NCBI GenBank assembly: GCA_037179515.1
Contig: JAXCGZ010005717.1
Coordinates: 43,501 to 107,500 of the forward strand
Origin: Halocaridina rubra
Lineage: Eukaryota; Arthropoda; Malacostraca; Decapoda; Atyidae
DNA length: 64,000 bases
Reading direction: 5' to 3'
Shown here: positions 1 through 21,213 of the stretch, piece after piece
Numbering within the stretch: the stretch's first letter is position 1
Layout of the letters: the number at the start of each line of letters is the position of its first letter
The notes under the pieces: model-generated
Database searches by the model: none
Told to the model about the DNA's origin: nothing
The model's input: the letters and a program-made list of their open reading frames with translations, nothing else
Translations under genes and position numbers: made by a program

Positions 1-1607
1 TGTATAGTGCCCCTATACAAAGGTAAGGGAGATGTGTATGAATGCAGTAATTTTAGGGGTATAAGTTTGTTGAGTGTGGTAGGAAAAGTGTATGGTAGGA
101 TACTGGTTAATAGGGTTAGGGATAAGACAGAATATGTGATCGCGGAATTGCAGAGTGGTGTTAGGAGAGGTAGAGGTTGCATAGATCAGATTTTTATAGT
201 TAGGCAGTTATGTGAGAAATATTTAGCAAAGGGTAAGGATGTGTATTTTGCATTTTTGGATCTGGAGAAAGCATATGATAGAGTTGATAGAGAGGCTATG
301 TGGAATGTTTTGAGATTATATGGAATTAATTTAAATTGTTGCATGCAGTGAAGAGTTTGGATGAGGGCAGTAGAGCTTGTGTTAGGGTAGGGAATGAAGT
401 GAGTGAGTAGTTTCCAGGGAGTGTGGGACTGAGACAGGGATGTGTGATGTCACCATGGCTGCTCAATTTGTATACTGATGGAGTTGTAAGAGAGGTGAAT
501 GAGCAAGTGCGTGGTCGAGGTTTGAGAATGGTAGATTGGGATGATAGAGGTGGGAGCTGAATCAGTTGCTGTTTGCAGATGATACTGTGGTGATGGCAGA
601 TTCAGAGGAAAAGCTGTGTCAGTTAGTGTCAGAATTTGCAATGGTGTGTGAGAGAAGGAAGTTGCGAGTGAATGTGGGAAAGAGTAAGGTTATGAGGTGT
701 ACAAGAAATGAGGATGGCGCTGGATTGAATGTTATGCTGAATGGAGAGACACTTGAGGAAGTTAAGCAGTTTAAGTATTTAGGCTCGGTTATGGCTGCAA
801 ATGGTGGAGGGGAAGCAGATGTGTGTCACAGAGTGAATGAAGGATGTAAAGTGTTGGGTGCATTGAAAGGAGTGATGAAGAATAGAGGGTTGGAAATGAA
901 TGTTAAGAAAGTTTTGTATGAGAAAGTGGTTGTGCCAACTGTGATGTATGGATCAGAGTTATGGGGTATGAAAGCAAGTGAGAGACGGAAACTAAATGTG
1001 TTTGAGATGAAATGCCTGAGGAGTATGATTGGTGTATCTCGATTGGATAAGGTTAGGAATGAGGTGGTGAGAGCAAGAACGGGTGTGAGGAGAGAAATTG
1101 CAGCCAGAGTAGATATGAATGTTCTGAGATGGTTTGGCCATGTGGAAAGGATGGATGATGAAAGGCTGCTGAAAAAGGTGATGAATGCGAGAATTGATGG
1201 GAGAAATGCTAGAGGGAGGCCTAGTTTTGGGTGGATGGATGGAGTAAGGAGAGCCCTGAATGATAGGAGGATGAATGTGAGGGAAGCAAGCGAGCGTGCT
1301 AGGAATAGGAATGAGTGGCGAGCGATTGTGACGCAGCTCTGATGGGTATCTGCTGTTACCATGGGGCTGCATCTTATAGAGGCAGCCCTGTGGTAGGGGC
1401 AGTAGGAGGAGTTGGCAGTTGTGAAGCGACACTGGTTGTGGAAGAGCCGGGAGGATGGGCTGTGGCACTCCAGCAGTGCCATCTGAACTGTTGCTAGCTC
1501 CCTCGTCATTGCCCATAGAGCAAAGTAATCCCCTTATTGTTTTCCTTTCTTGATGTCGGCTACCCCCCAATTAAAGGGGGAAACAGCCAAGGTCGATAGT
1601 AGATAGA
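1..1607 (+). mobile_element. Non-LTR retrotransposon (LINE family A, RTE-like), 3-prime part, degraded
   Basis: Reverse transcriptase region of a LINE that runs in from the left window edge. The first block (7-351) shows the RT fingers/palm start: NFRGISLLSVVGKV, RGRGCIDQIF and LDLEKAYDRVDRE. The frame then breaks: an in-frame TGA follows at 349-351, and 352-565 still carries LRQGCVMSPWL in another frame with a stop. The second block (566-1342) carries the catalytic box LFADDTVVMA and a C-terminal region with FGHVERMDDERLLKKV and GRPSFGWMDGVRRAL. The 3-prime UTR (1343-1590) ends in a conserved tail (GATGTCGGCTACCCCCCAAT) and a short GATA repeat. A reversed relative lies at 48.1-50.9 kb and an isolated tail at 38.12 kb. 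Clade assignment is from memory and tentative. Confidence 0.85.
566..1342 (+). pseudogene. RT C-terminal fragment of LINE family A
   Basis: This 258-codon open block covers the RT active-site box (FADD near residue 3) through the thumb and C-terminal domain. It is the longest open part of the copy, but it is separated from the N-terminal RT block (7-351) by a frameshift and stops, so it cannot make a working polyprotein. The first Met of the block lies inside the RT domain and is not a real start. The minus-strand open frames over 826-1570 are shadows of this region. Confidence 0.8.
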
Positions 1608-2197
1608 TAGATCAAATGTAAGGGTAGCTTTCAGGCACATGAACAAGGAAATGTTCAGAAATATTTATGTAACCTATGTGAGGCCAAAACTCGAATATGC
1701 AGCCCCCTTTTGGAATCCGCACTTGAAAAAGCACATAGCTAAGCTTGAAAAAGTTCAGAGACATGCCACGAAACTGGTGCCAGAAATACGTAATCTCAGT
1801 TATGATGAGAGGCTGAGATAATTAGACTTACCATCACTCGAAGCTAGAAGATTGAGGGGGGATATGGTGACAGTCTTTAAATTTCTTCATGGTTATGATA
1901 GAGTGGATAGGGATCGATATTTTGATATGGCTGGCTCTAGAACTAGAGGTCATAGTTTGAAGCTTCGTAAGAAAAGTTCTTTGCAGGATGTAAGGAAATA
2001 CTTTTTCAGTGTAAAAGTAGTTGATAATTGGAATTGGCTAAGCGAGGAGGTAGTTAATGCTATCTCAATCCATAGTTTTAAGGACAGGTATGATAAGTAT
2101 CACTAAGTCTAAAATGGAACCGATCAGGAGACGGGAAGATACGAGCTTTGGGCTCTTTCCCGTAAACACAATTAGGTAATCACAATTAGGTAATCAC
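1608..2197 (+). mobile_element. CR1-like LINE (family B) copy 1, 3-prime fragment
   Basis: A 5-prime-truncated copy that begins in the C-terminal part of ORF2 (RNIYVTYVRPKLEYAAPFWN) and runs through HGYDRVDRDRYFDMAGSRTR to the ORF2 stop near 2106. A nonsense change (GAA to TAA) at about 1819 splits the frame. The 3-prime UTR contains the family hallmark (ACGAGCTTTGGGCTCTTTCC) and ends with two AATTAGGTAATCAC units. The next copy starts immediately after. It sits directly behind the GATA tail of LINE family A. Confidence 0.9.
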
Positions 2198-5100
2198 AGA
2201 GGCAATGGTTATAAGCCTTGATGAAAAAATTCGGAATATGGATGGAGAAATGAAAGAGAATGAAACGCTCAGAGGGCAAATAAGATCTTTGGAGGAAGCA
2301 AATAAAGCAGAAGGGCAGGAGAGAAAGGAACTAGAAAAAGAATAAAGAAGCTGGAAGGGGAAAAGAGTCAACTAGAATCTAGAATTTCTTAACAAGAAGA
2401 TAAAAACAAACAGCTGAATGACAACCTAAAGGAATTAGATGTTAGTTCACTGCTCTCTTCTGAGAGAGACGAGATTGCTGCTTGGAATGTCCAGATTAAG
2501 GAAAACATTGAACAGTTCAGAAAAGAGTTCCAGGAGCTGAATATGGAAAATGATGCCATGAAAACTTCCTTTTCTGATGCACTAAAGGGGAATGTGGCAG
2601 TAAAAGAGGCTGTAAAGGTGGTGGCACTGGAAAACATACAAACAGTATAATATAAAGAGACAGTAATCGAAAAAATGAAAGACGTTGTGATGGAAAGGGC
2701 AAACCCACTCATCAGACAGGCACTTGATAAGGAGAAGACAGTGGTAATCTCTGGCATAAGCGAATCCCAGGAGCCAACATGGCAGTGGAGACTTGAAGAA
2801 AATAAAGCTAGGGTTGTAGACCTGATAAGAAAGCTTGGAGTAGTTTGTGGTCCTGAGGATATTGTAAACATACACCAACTAGGTAAATATTCGAGGGAAG
2901 GAAAGCCGAGACCAACAAAAATAACCTTTGAGAGAGGGGAAACATGTAGGGGAATATTGTTGAGAAAAAAAGTCTAAAAGACCTTCAAGAATTCAAAGAA
3001 GTGTTCATTAGACGATACAGAACACAGGAAGAGATGCGAAAGATCAAAAACTTGTTGCAAGAGGCAAGAAGGTTAAATAATGATAGAAATGAAGAACAGA
3101 AGAAAAATTTTCATTTCAGAGTTCTTCCAGACAAAGGAGAGATAAAGAAGATAATGACAGAAGATCAGGGGATGGGGCCTCATTAAGATTGTTATACACA
3201 AATGCTGATGGATTAGCTGGTAAGGCAGTAGAATTAAAAGATAGGATTCACAACAGTAAGGCAGATATAGTAGCAATTACAGAGACTAAGTTGAGTGAGG
3301 ACATAAACAGTGTCACAGTTTTTCCTAAGGGCTTCAGAATACTAAGGGTTGAAAGATCTGAGAGGACTGGTGGAGGGATAGCACTGCTCATAAGTGAAAG
3401 GATTCAAGTTGAAGAAATAAACTTGGCTATAGAAAGTGAGTTCAAGGAATTTCTTGTTTATCGCATAAATACTGGGTCAGAGAGCATTATAATAACTGTT
3501 GTATACAACCCACCAAGGAACCAAAATAGGCTAGAAGTTTATGAGGAATGTCATATAGGTACTATTGAAGTCATAAACTCAGTTGTTAACATGGCACAGG
3601 AAAAAAAATGTAGGATTTTGATTATGGGAGACTTTAATCATAAAGAGATAGATTGGATAAATCTTGACCCACACAGTGGTGAGGACTCATTCGGGGCAAG
3701 ATTCCTAGATTGCGTACAAGGGAATTTCCTACACCAACATGTAATGGAACCAACAAGGGCCAGGGGTGGGCATGAGCCATCACTACTTGATCTAGTGTTC
3801 ACAGATAATGTGTTGGATATTGAAAAAATTGAGTATGAACCACCAATTGGAAAGAGTGACCACTGTGTGTTGTTGAAGGAGTATATCATTGAAGATATCC
3901 GAAAGGAGATTACATCAAAATGAATGAGCTTTTTGCAGTTATTGACTGGAGAACCTTATTTTACAACAAATCTGTACAAGAAATGTATGACATCTTTTGT
4001 GAGAAATATGGGAAGATAGTAGATTGCTGCATACCTGTCACCAAAGTAGGTGTAATTCATGCCAGAGAGAAATGGTTCGATAATGGGTGTAAAAGAGCTA
4101 AGGAGTGGAGAGACAAATGCTGGAAAAGGTATAGGAGGAAAAAAAAACATAAATGCCTGGCAAACCTACAAAAGAGCAAGAAATGACTACCTAAGTAAAA
4201 GGAGAGAGACAGAGAGAGACTATGAGAGGGACATCACCAGGAAGGCTAAAGAAAATCCCAAGCTTTTCCACAGTTTTATCAGAGGAAAACTGAAGGTAAA
4301 AGAACAGGTTTTAAAGCTAAAGAGAGCGGATGGAAGCATCACTGAGACGGACGAAGAGATCTGCAAAGAATTGAGCAAGGAGTTTCAGTCAGTATTTACA
4401 GTAGAAAATAACTCACCCCCTCAGATTGCAGTGATAGAAGCTCAAGGGCCGGTATTAGAGAACATCAACCTTACAGCCACAGAGGTATGCAAAGCGCTGA
4501 TGGATTTAGATGTTCATAAAGCTACAGGTCCGACGACATATCCCCTCATGTGCTTAAAAAATGCGCAAACTCAATATCAGTGGCACTAAGTATCATATTT
4601 AAGGAGTCATTGGAGTCAGGGGAGATTCCAAGATGCTGGAAACAAGCAAATGTGATACCTTTCTCAAAAAGGGAAAGAGGGATACGGATCTGAACTATAG
4701 ACCAGTTTCCTTGACCACCATAGTTTGCAAATTTATGGAGAAACTACTAAGGAAACATATCTCTCTTCACTTGGAATCCTTCGACTTTTTGTCAGTGAGG
4801 CAACATGGCTTCAGAGAAGGTAGATCAACAGTAACAAACTTATTAGAATTTTATGATGAGGTAAGCCGAATCTTATAGGAAAGAGAGTTCTGGGCAGATT
4901 GCATGACCTAGACTTCCAGAAAGCGTTTGACACTGTTCCACATGGGAGACTTATTAGGAAGCTGCAATCAATGGCTAGAATAGGTGGAAATGTTTTAGAA
5001 TGGATAAAAACTTACTTAGAAGGAAGGGAACAGAGGGTTAGAGTAAGACACTCATTGTCTAAATGGAGAAGAGTTAGTAGTGGAGTTCCACAGGGTTCAG

Positions 5101-6059
5101 TTTTAGGGCCACTTTTGTTCCTTGTATATGTAAATGACCTACCAGAGTCTGTAAATTCATTCATGAATATGTTTGCAGATTATGCAAAGATTGTGAAGAA
5201 AGCAAAAAACGAGAACAATGGTAGAGAACTTCAGGAGGATCTAAATAATCTGCATGAGTGGTCAGAAAAGTGGCTAATGAAATTCAATACTTCAAAATGT
5301 AAGGTAATGAGAATGGGTACAAGTGCAAGAAGGCCCAAGCTTGACTACTCGGTGGCTGGAGTACAACTTCAAGAGACAGAAAATGAGAGAGATCTAGGAG
5401 TAAACATACTGGCAGATTTGTCTCCAGAAATACATATAAATGGCATAGTAAGGGCAGCATATGCATTCTTATCAAATGTAAGGGTAGCCTTCAGGCACAT
5501 GGACAAGGAAATGTTCAGAAATATTTATGTAACCTATGTGAGGTCAAAACTCGAATATGCAGCCCCCTTTTGGAATCCGCACTTGAAAAACCACATGGCT
5601 AAGCTTGAAAAAGTTCAAAGACATGCCACGAAACTGATGCCAGAAATACTCAATCTCAGTTATAATGAGAGGCTGAGAGAATTAGACTTACCATCACTCA
5701 AAGCTAGAAGAGTGAGGGGGGAATATGGTGACAGTCTTTAAATTCCTTCATGGTTATGATAGAGTGGATAGGGATCGATATTTTGATATGGCTGGCTCTA
5801 GAACTAGAGGTCATAGTTTGAAGCTTCGTAAGAAAACTTCTTTGCAGGATGTAAGGAAATACTTTTTCAGTGTAAGAGTAGTTGATAATTGGGATTCGCT
5901 AAGCGAGGAGGTAGTTAATGCTATCTCAATCCATAGTTTTAAGGACAGGTATGATAAGCATCACTAAGTGTAAAATGGAACCGATCAGGAGACGGGAAAA
6001 TACGAGCTTTGGGCTCTTTCCCGTAAACACAATTTGTTAATCACAATTTGGTAATCACA
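2198..6059 (+). mobile_element. CR1-like LINE (family B) copy 2, longest but multiply broken
   Basis: This copy reaches furthest 5-prime of all those in the window. ORF1 starts in-frame from an ATG at about 2206, roughly a dozen codons upstream of the point where copy 8 is truncated. ORF1 (to 3186) is broken by one-base deletions near 2340 and 2968 and by nonsense codons near 2389 and 2647. ORF2 (about 3189-5967) keeps the endonuclease motifs (MGDFNHKEIDW, GKSDHC) but lost about 43 bp near 3895. It also has single-base indels near 4141, 4531 and 5722, a stop at 4876, and a FADY in place of FADD. It ends with the family 3-prime UTR and tail, followed by CA repeats. Confidence 0.92.
3189..5967 (+). 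pseudogene. CR1-like ORF2 (endonuclease-reverse transcriptase), broken
   Basis: Order of parts: apurinic-type endonuclease (3189-3900), linker with basic residues (3920-4400), RT (4640-5480) and C-terminal domain (5480-5967). Frame-preserving blocks are 3189-3923, 4059-4589, 4633-4878, 4899-5741 and 5725-5967, and none joins cleanly. RT boxes seen: DFQKAFDTVPHGRL, SSGVPQGSVLGPLLF and MFADYAKI. In the last box one catalytic Asp is replaced by Tyr. By comparison with the copy at 58.7 kb, the protein would be about 940 residues. Confidence 0.88.
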
Positions 6060-6077
6060 CACACAAATACACATAGG

Positions 6078-8297
6078 AGGAGAAAAAATATAAATGCCTG
6101 GCAAACCTACAAAAGAGCATGAAATGACTACCTAAGTAAAAGAAGAGAGGCAGAGAGAGACTATGAAAGGGACATCACCAGGAAGTCTGACGAAAATCCC
6201 AAGCTTTTCCACAGCTTTATCAGAGGAAAACTGAAGGTAAAAGAACAGGTTTTAAGGCTTACGAGAGAGGATGGAAGCATCACTGAGATGGATGAAGAGA
6301 TCTGCAAAGAATTGAACAAGGAGTTTCAGTCAGTATTTACAGTAGAAAATACCCCACTCCCTCAGATTGCAGAGATAGAAGCTCAAGGGCCGGTATTAGA
6401 GAACATTACCCTTACAGCCACATAGGTATGCAAGGCGCTGATGGAGTTAGATGTTCATAAAGCTACAGGTCCTGATGACATATCCCCTCATGTACTTAAA
6501 AAATGCACAAACTTAATATCAGTGGCACTAAGTATCATATTTAAAAAGTCACTGGAGTCAGGGGAGATTCCAAGATGCTGGAAACAAGCAAATATGATAC
6601 CTATCTGCAAAAAGGGAAAGAGGGATACGGCTCTGAACTATAGACCAGTTTCCTTGACCACCATAGTTTGCAAACTTATGGAGAAACTACTAAGGAAACA
6701 TATCTCTCCTCACTTGGAATCCTTCAACCTTTTGTCAGTGTGACAACATGGCTTCAGAGAAGGTAGATCAACAGTAAAAAACTTATTAGAATTTTATGAT
6801 GAGGTAAGCCGAATCTTATAGGAAAGAGAGTTCTGGGCAGATTGCATATTCCTAGACTTCCAGAAAGCGTTTGACAATGTTCCACATGGGAGACGTATTA
6901 GGAAGCTGCAAGCAATGGCTAGAATAGGTGGAAATGTCTTGGAATGGATAAAAACTTACTTAGAAGGAAGGGAACAGAGGGTTAGAGTAAGACACTCAGT
7001 GTGTGAATGGAGAAGAGTTAGTAGTGGAGTTCCACAGTGTTCAGTTTTAGGGCCACTTATGTTCCTTGTATATGTAAATGACCTACCAGAGTCTGTAAAT
7101 TCATTCATGAATATGTTTGCAGATGATGCAAAGATTGTGAAGAAAGTAAAAAACGAGAACAACGGTAGAGAACTTCAGGAAGATCTAAATAGTGTGCATG
7201 AGTGGTCAGAAAAGTGGTTAATGAAACTCAATACTTCAAAATGTAAGGTAATGAGAATGGGTACAAGTGCAAGAAGGCCCAAGCTTGACTACTCGGTGGC
7301 TGGAGTACAACTTCAAGAGACAGAAAATGAGAGAGATCTAGGAGTAAACATACTGGCAGATTTGTCTCCAGAAATACATATAAATGGCATAGTAAGGGGC
7401 AGCATATGCATTCTTCTTAAATGTAAGGGTAGCCTTCAGGCACATGGACAAGGAAATGTTCAGAAATATTTATGTAACCTATGTGAGGCCAAAACTCGAA
7501 TATTTAGCCCCCTTTTGGAATCCGCACTTGAAAAAGCACATAGCTAAGCTTGAAAAAGTTCAAAGACATGCCACGAAACTGGTGTCAGAAATAGGCAATC
7601 TCAGTTATGATGAGAGGCTGAGAGAATTAGACTTACCATCACTCAAAGCTAGAAGATTGAGGGGGGATATGGTGACAGTCTTTAAATTCCTTCATGGTTA
7701 TGATAGAGTGGATAGGGATCGATATTTTGATATGGCTGGCTCTAGAACTAGAGATCATAGTTTGATGCTACGTGAGGAAACTTCTTTGCAGGATGTAATG
7801 AAGTAGTTTTTCAGTGTAAGAGTAGTTGATAATTGGAAATCGCTAAGCGAGGAGATTGTTCATGCTATCTCAATCCATAGTTTTAAGGACAGGTATGATC
7901 TTCTTCTTCTTCTTCCTCTATTTGCGTTCCCATTTTCATATGGGGTCGCATCTCTTCACTAGTCGTCTAACCCTCGTCCAGTTTCAACAGAGGTCGGGCT
8001 CCTCTGTGCGTCGCGTGAGCGGGGTACGCCCTGGCCATCTTCGGTATTCTCTCGACTGCTATCCATGGGTTTTGGCAAAAGGGTTTTACAACCGGATGCC
8101 CTTCCTGACGCCAACCCTCCCCATTTTTTCCGGGCTTGGGGCCGGCACTGGGCTGCTATTTCTAGCAACCCAGAGGTTGGGTTTTTAAGGACAGGTATGA
8201 TAAGTATCACTAAGTAGAAAATGGAACAGATCAGGAAACGGGAACATACGAGTTTTGGGCTCTTTCCCGTAAGTACAATTAGACAATCACAATTAGG
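6078..8297 (+). mobile_element. CR1-like LINE (family B) copy 3, interrupted by a SINE-like insertion
   Basis: The copy is 5-prime truncated inside the ORF2 linker (first recognisable bases about 6078) and starts a few bases after the CA-rich tail of copy 2. ORF2 remains in blocks 6441-6743, 6915-7547 and 7444-7806, with stops at about 6424, 6740 and 6820 and a frameshift near 7400. FADD is intact (MFADDAKIVKKV). The 3-prime end is split by a 283-bp foreign insertion (7900-8182) and resumes at 8183 to the AATTAGGTAATCAC tail. Confidence 0.9.
7900..8182 (-). mobile_element. SINE-like element inserted in CR1-like copy 3, with 19-bp target duplication
   Basis: A 283-bp insertion flanked by perfect 19-bp direct repeats (7881-7899 and 8183-8201, TTTTAAGGACAGGTATGAT). 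The left end is a (CTT)n run, meaning a (GAA)n-like tail on the minus strand. It contains the GC-rich core CCGGATGCCCTTCCTGACG and GGGCTTGGGGCCGGCACTGG, shared with copies at 12.14 kb and, weakly, at 21.3 kb. Uninterrupted LINE copies elsewhere in the window show the pre-insertion sequence. I did not find convincing tRNA A and B boxes, so the SINE class is open. Confidence 0.85.
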
Positions 8298-8301
8298 TAA
8301 T

Positions 8302-9034
8302 CACACACAAAGCAAATGTGATACCTATCTTCATAAAGGAAAGAAGGGATAAGGCTCTAAACTATAGACAAGTTTCCTTGACAAGCATAGTTTGCAAAGT
8401 TATGGAGAAACTACTAAGAAAACATATCTCTCTTCACTTGGAATCCTTCAACTTTTTGTCAGTGAGACAACATGACATTACAGAGAAGGTAGATCAACAG
8501 TAACAAACTTATTAGAATTTTATGATGAGGTAAGCTTTTAAGCGGTATCTTACATGAAAGAGAAGGCTGAGCACATTGTATATTCCTAGACTTCCAGAAA
8601 GCATTTGACACTGTACCACATGGGAGACTTATTGGGAAGCTGCAAGCAATGGCTAGAACAGGTGGAAATGTCTTGGATTGGATAAAAACTTACTTAGAAG
8701 GAAGGGAACAGAGGGTTAGAGTAAGACACTCAGTGTTTGAATGGAGAAGAGTTAGTAGTGGAGTTCCACAGTGTTCAGTTTTAGGGCCACCTTTGTTCCT
8801 TGTATATGTAAATGACCTACCAGAGTCTGTAAATTCATTCATGAATATGTTTGCAGATGATGCAAAGATTGTGAAGATAGTAAAAAACGAGAACAACGGT
8901 AGAGAACTTCAGGAAGATCTAAATAGTGTGCATGAGTGGTCAGAAAAGTGGCTAATGAAATTCAATGCTTCAAAATGTAAGATAATGAGAATGGGAACAA
9001 GTGCAAGAAGACCCAAGCTTGACTACTCGGTGGC
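8302..9034 (+). mobile_element. CR1-like LINE (family B) copy 4, left part
   Basis: 5-prime truncated in the RT region (starts near AAGCAAATGTGATACC) right behind the CA-rich tail of copy 3. ORF2 blocks 8318-8503 and 8649-9034 are visible. FADD is intact, but indels near 8475 and 8535 break the frame. The copy stops abruptly at the codons for DYSVA, where a (CAAA)n run begins. The rest of the same copy continues at about 10735. Confidence 0.88.
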
Positions 9035-10734
9035 AAACAAACAAACAAACAAACATCTATTTCCATTTTTGAACAAAGGTTATTCTTTTATAAGTAAAGT
9101 AACTTATAAGTATACATGTAATTGAACTAATAAGTAAGAGGGTAATACATACAGTTGAATTAAATGTAGCTTTCATAGAAAATAATAATGATGTAATAAA
9201 AATGTTAACAATAATGTTAATAATATAGTAGTAATAATAATAACACTAGATGCAGTATCGTTATTATCGGCATCATTACCATATTTGTTCTCCTTTGAAT
9301 GAGAATAATTAGTTCTTTACTTAGAGAACAGAGAAGTCGATATCAGTTTACACATAGAGAGATTAGTGTTAAGGGAAACTGCATTAATCATTAAGTTTAG
9401 TCTATGTGTGAGCAGCAACTATTTGTCCAAAAGAAAACTATATAGTCTGCCTTTGAAAGCTGTGAAGGAGGATGCATTTTTAAGATGCTCTGGAATATTG
9501 TTCAAGAGTGTTGGCCCTGTAAAACTTAGCACGAGGGTCTGCCCCCCTCTTTCTTATCTCTTACTTTATTTAATTTTCGTGCTTTTCCCTCCAGTTCCCT
9601 TATATCCTTAATCCCCTCCCCCTTTTTCCCTCCTATCCCATCCCAACCTAAAAAAAAAAAAATAGTGATCATCTTTGAACCTGCTTCTGTGTTAGTTCTC
9701 TGAATAAAGAGCTCACTGCTCTGTCTTGTGTTGGTTCCCCTTATATCCCTGACTGTTTTTAAACAAATAGCCAGCTAGGATAATGATGGTCCAAAATTTT
9801 GTATACAAAAACATAAATAGCATAAGCGACCTTGTTTTCTGCCCTCAGCCACCCAAGTTTATTTAGAGCTGGTGTGATGTGGTCATATTTTCTTATTCCT
9901 CCCAGGGCAACTCGAGCTGCAAAATTAATAAGCTTCTGTATTGTGTATTCTGTATTCTGTATTCAGTTGTGCAGTAATTAATGTGACTTAGGGCTAGAGA
10001 TTCAACAACAGTTAATCAAGTGGTAGTCTCAAAATTGTATTTTATACGTGATAAGTACATTAATGTTCCTGTAACCTTTTTGCATACTTTAGCTATGTGG
10101 TAATCAAATAACATGTAGCTATCAAAGTGAATTCCTAGGTTTTTGACTGTTTTGCTAGGTGTAATAATATTGTCGCAAAAATTAATTGGTTTTTTTTTCT
10201 GGAATTTGTACTATATGGACCCTTGAACCAATAAACAAGCATTGTGTTTTACTTTCGTTAATTAGCAGCCCAATTTCTTGAAAATAGGTTTTAATTTTTG
10301 ACAGAGTGTTTTCTGCTCTTAAAGTTAGCTCTGGGAGATGATTAATATCACCACTAAGGAGCAGTTGAGTGTCATCTGCATATTGTACGGCTAGACAGTC
10401 ATAAATGAAAGAAGATAGATCATTTGCGTAAATGGATAAGATCATAGGACCAAGTACTGATCCCTGTGGAACACCAAATGATACATTTTTTTGGCATAGA
10501 GATAATGTTGTTAAGACGTATGGACTGGTTGCGATTAGATAGGTACTCTCTAAACCAGCTCGGATCAATATTTAGGTTAGTACATTTACTTATAAGAATT
10601 TCATGGTTTACACTGTCGAAGGCTTTTAATAAGTCTAATAATACAAGCAGTGATATTTTTTTTCATATCTATATTATTTTAGATACTATTCGTAACTTTG
10701 AGCAGTGCAGTTTCCTTCGAAAGTTTCGGTCTGA
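9035..10734 (-). mobile_element. LINE family C nested inside CR1-like copy 4
   Basis: Minus-strand RT remnant. Boxes read from high to low coordinate: DLLKAFDSVNHEIL (about 10650-10600), FGVPQGSVLGPMILSIYAND (about 10480-10420) and VQYADDTQLLLSGD (about 10385-10345). It continues through a C-terminal block with ARVALGGIRKYDHI (about 9900) and LLNNIPEHLKNASS (about 9500). The low-coordinate end is a (GTTT)n tail on the minus strand (9035-9052), as expected for target-primed insertion. Compared with intact copies, about 30 bp of the target is missing. Stops and a low-complexity stretch at 9540-9740 show decay. Clade not assigned. Confidence 0.8.
10182..10568 (-). pseudogene. RT palm fragment of LINE family C
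   Basis: A 128-codon open block with the RT boxes GVPQGSVLGP and YADDTQLLLS followed by the thumb. The upstream part of the RT, with DLLKAFDSVNHE, continues to about 10710 but is not joined to this block without interruption. Not expected to be functional. Confidence 0.8.
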
Positions 10735-11375
10735 AAGAGAGATCTAGGAGTAAATATACTGACAGATTTGTCTCCAGAAATGCATATAAATGGCATAGTA
10801 AGGGCAGCATATGCTTTCTTATCAAATATAAGGGTAGCCTTCAGGCACATGGACAAGGTAATGTTCAGAAATATTTATGTAACCTACATGAGGCCAAACC
10901 TTGAATATGCAGCCCCCTTTTGGAATCCGCACTTGAAAAGCACGTAGATAAGCTTGAAAAAGTTCAAAGACATGCCACGAATCTGGTGCCAGAAATACGC
11001 AATCTCAGTTATGATGAGAGGCGGAGGGAATTAGACTTACCATCACTCGGAGCTAGAAGATTGAGGGGGGATATGGTGACAGTCTTTAAATTCCTTCATG
11101 GTTATGATAGAGTGGATAGGGATCGATATTTTGCTTCGTATGAAAACTTCTTTGCAAGGATGTAAGGAGGTACTTTTTCAATTTAAGAGTAGTTGATAAT
11201 TAGAATTCGCTAAGCGAGGAGGTAGTTAATGCTATCTCAATCCATAATTTTAAGGACAGGTATGATAAGTATCACTTAGTAGAAAATGGAACCGATCAGA
11301 CGACGGGAAGATACGAGCTTTGGGCTCTTTCCCGTAAACACAATTAGGTAATTATAATTAGGTAATCACACACAC
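10735..11375 (+). mobile_element. CR1-like LINE (family B) copy 4, right part
   Basis: Resumes at AGAGATCTAGGAGTAAATAT, corresponding to about 30 bases past the break at 9034 in intact copies. It runs through the ORF2 C-terminus (10795-11270, frameshifted near 10935) and the 3-prime UTR with the TTTGGGCTCTTTCCCGTAAA hallmark to the tail and a CA repeat. About 70 bp coding for the MAGSRTRGHSLKL segment is missing near 11133. Confidence 0.88.
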
Positions 11376-11386
11376 ACACACACACA

Positions 11387-11930
<544 letters not shown>

Positions 11931-12143
11931 CTACAGGCAAGTGATGTGAGGCAACAACTGGTATTTTAATAAATGTCATTGAATGTATTGCTTCTGGATG
12001 TAATATGGACTATTATGTTTTCACTGACATCACAGAATACAATAATAATATTTAAAACCAAAATATAAAATTTCTAAGTCATGGTAAACTTATAGATATT
12101 ATTAATTAATTTGTAACTTTACAAATTTCATGTCTACGTATCT

Positions 12144-12306
12144 TCTTCTTCTTCGTCTACATCTTTTCCCACTTTTATGTGGGGCCGATGTTTATTTTGG
12201 TTTTGGTAAAATTTTTATGGCCGGATGCCCTTCCTACCGCCAACCTTCCTCATCGACCCAGGCTTGGGACCGGCACCAAGTTGAGGCTGGCTTGCCCCCC
12301 CCTCTT
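12144..12306 (-). mobile_element. SINE-like element, second copy
   Basis: Starts with a (CTT)n run, contains GGCCGGATGCCCTTCCTACC and CAGGCTTGGGACCGGCACCA, and so matches the insertion at 7900-8182 in order and orientation. A 9-bp repeat TACGTATCT lies at 12135-12143 and 12307-12315 and may be the target duplication. Shorter than the first copy. Confidence 0.65.
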
Positions 12307-12315
12307 TACGTATCT

Positions 12316-21213
<8,898 letters not shown>

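Noticed and set aside
826..1570. Minus-strand open frames of 227 and 192 codons opposite the LINE RT
   Set aside because: Shadow frames of the RT coding strand with no domain content. The RT boxes on the plus strand explain the region.
2389..2878. Minus-strand open frames opposite LINE ORF1
   Set aside because: Antisense shadows of the coiled-coil ORF1. The same frames recur at 61913-62267 opposite copy 8.
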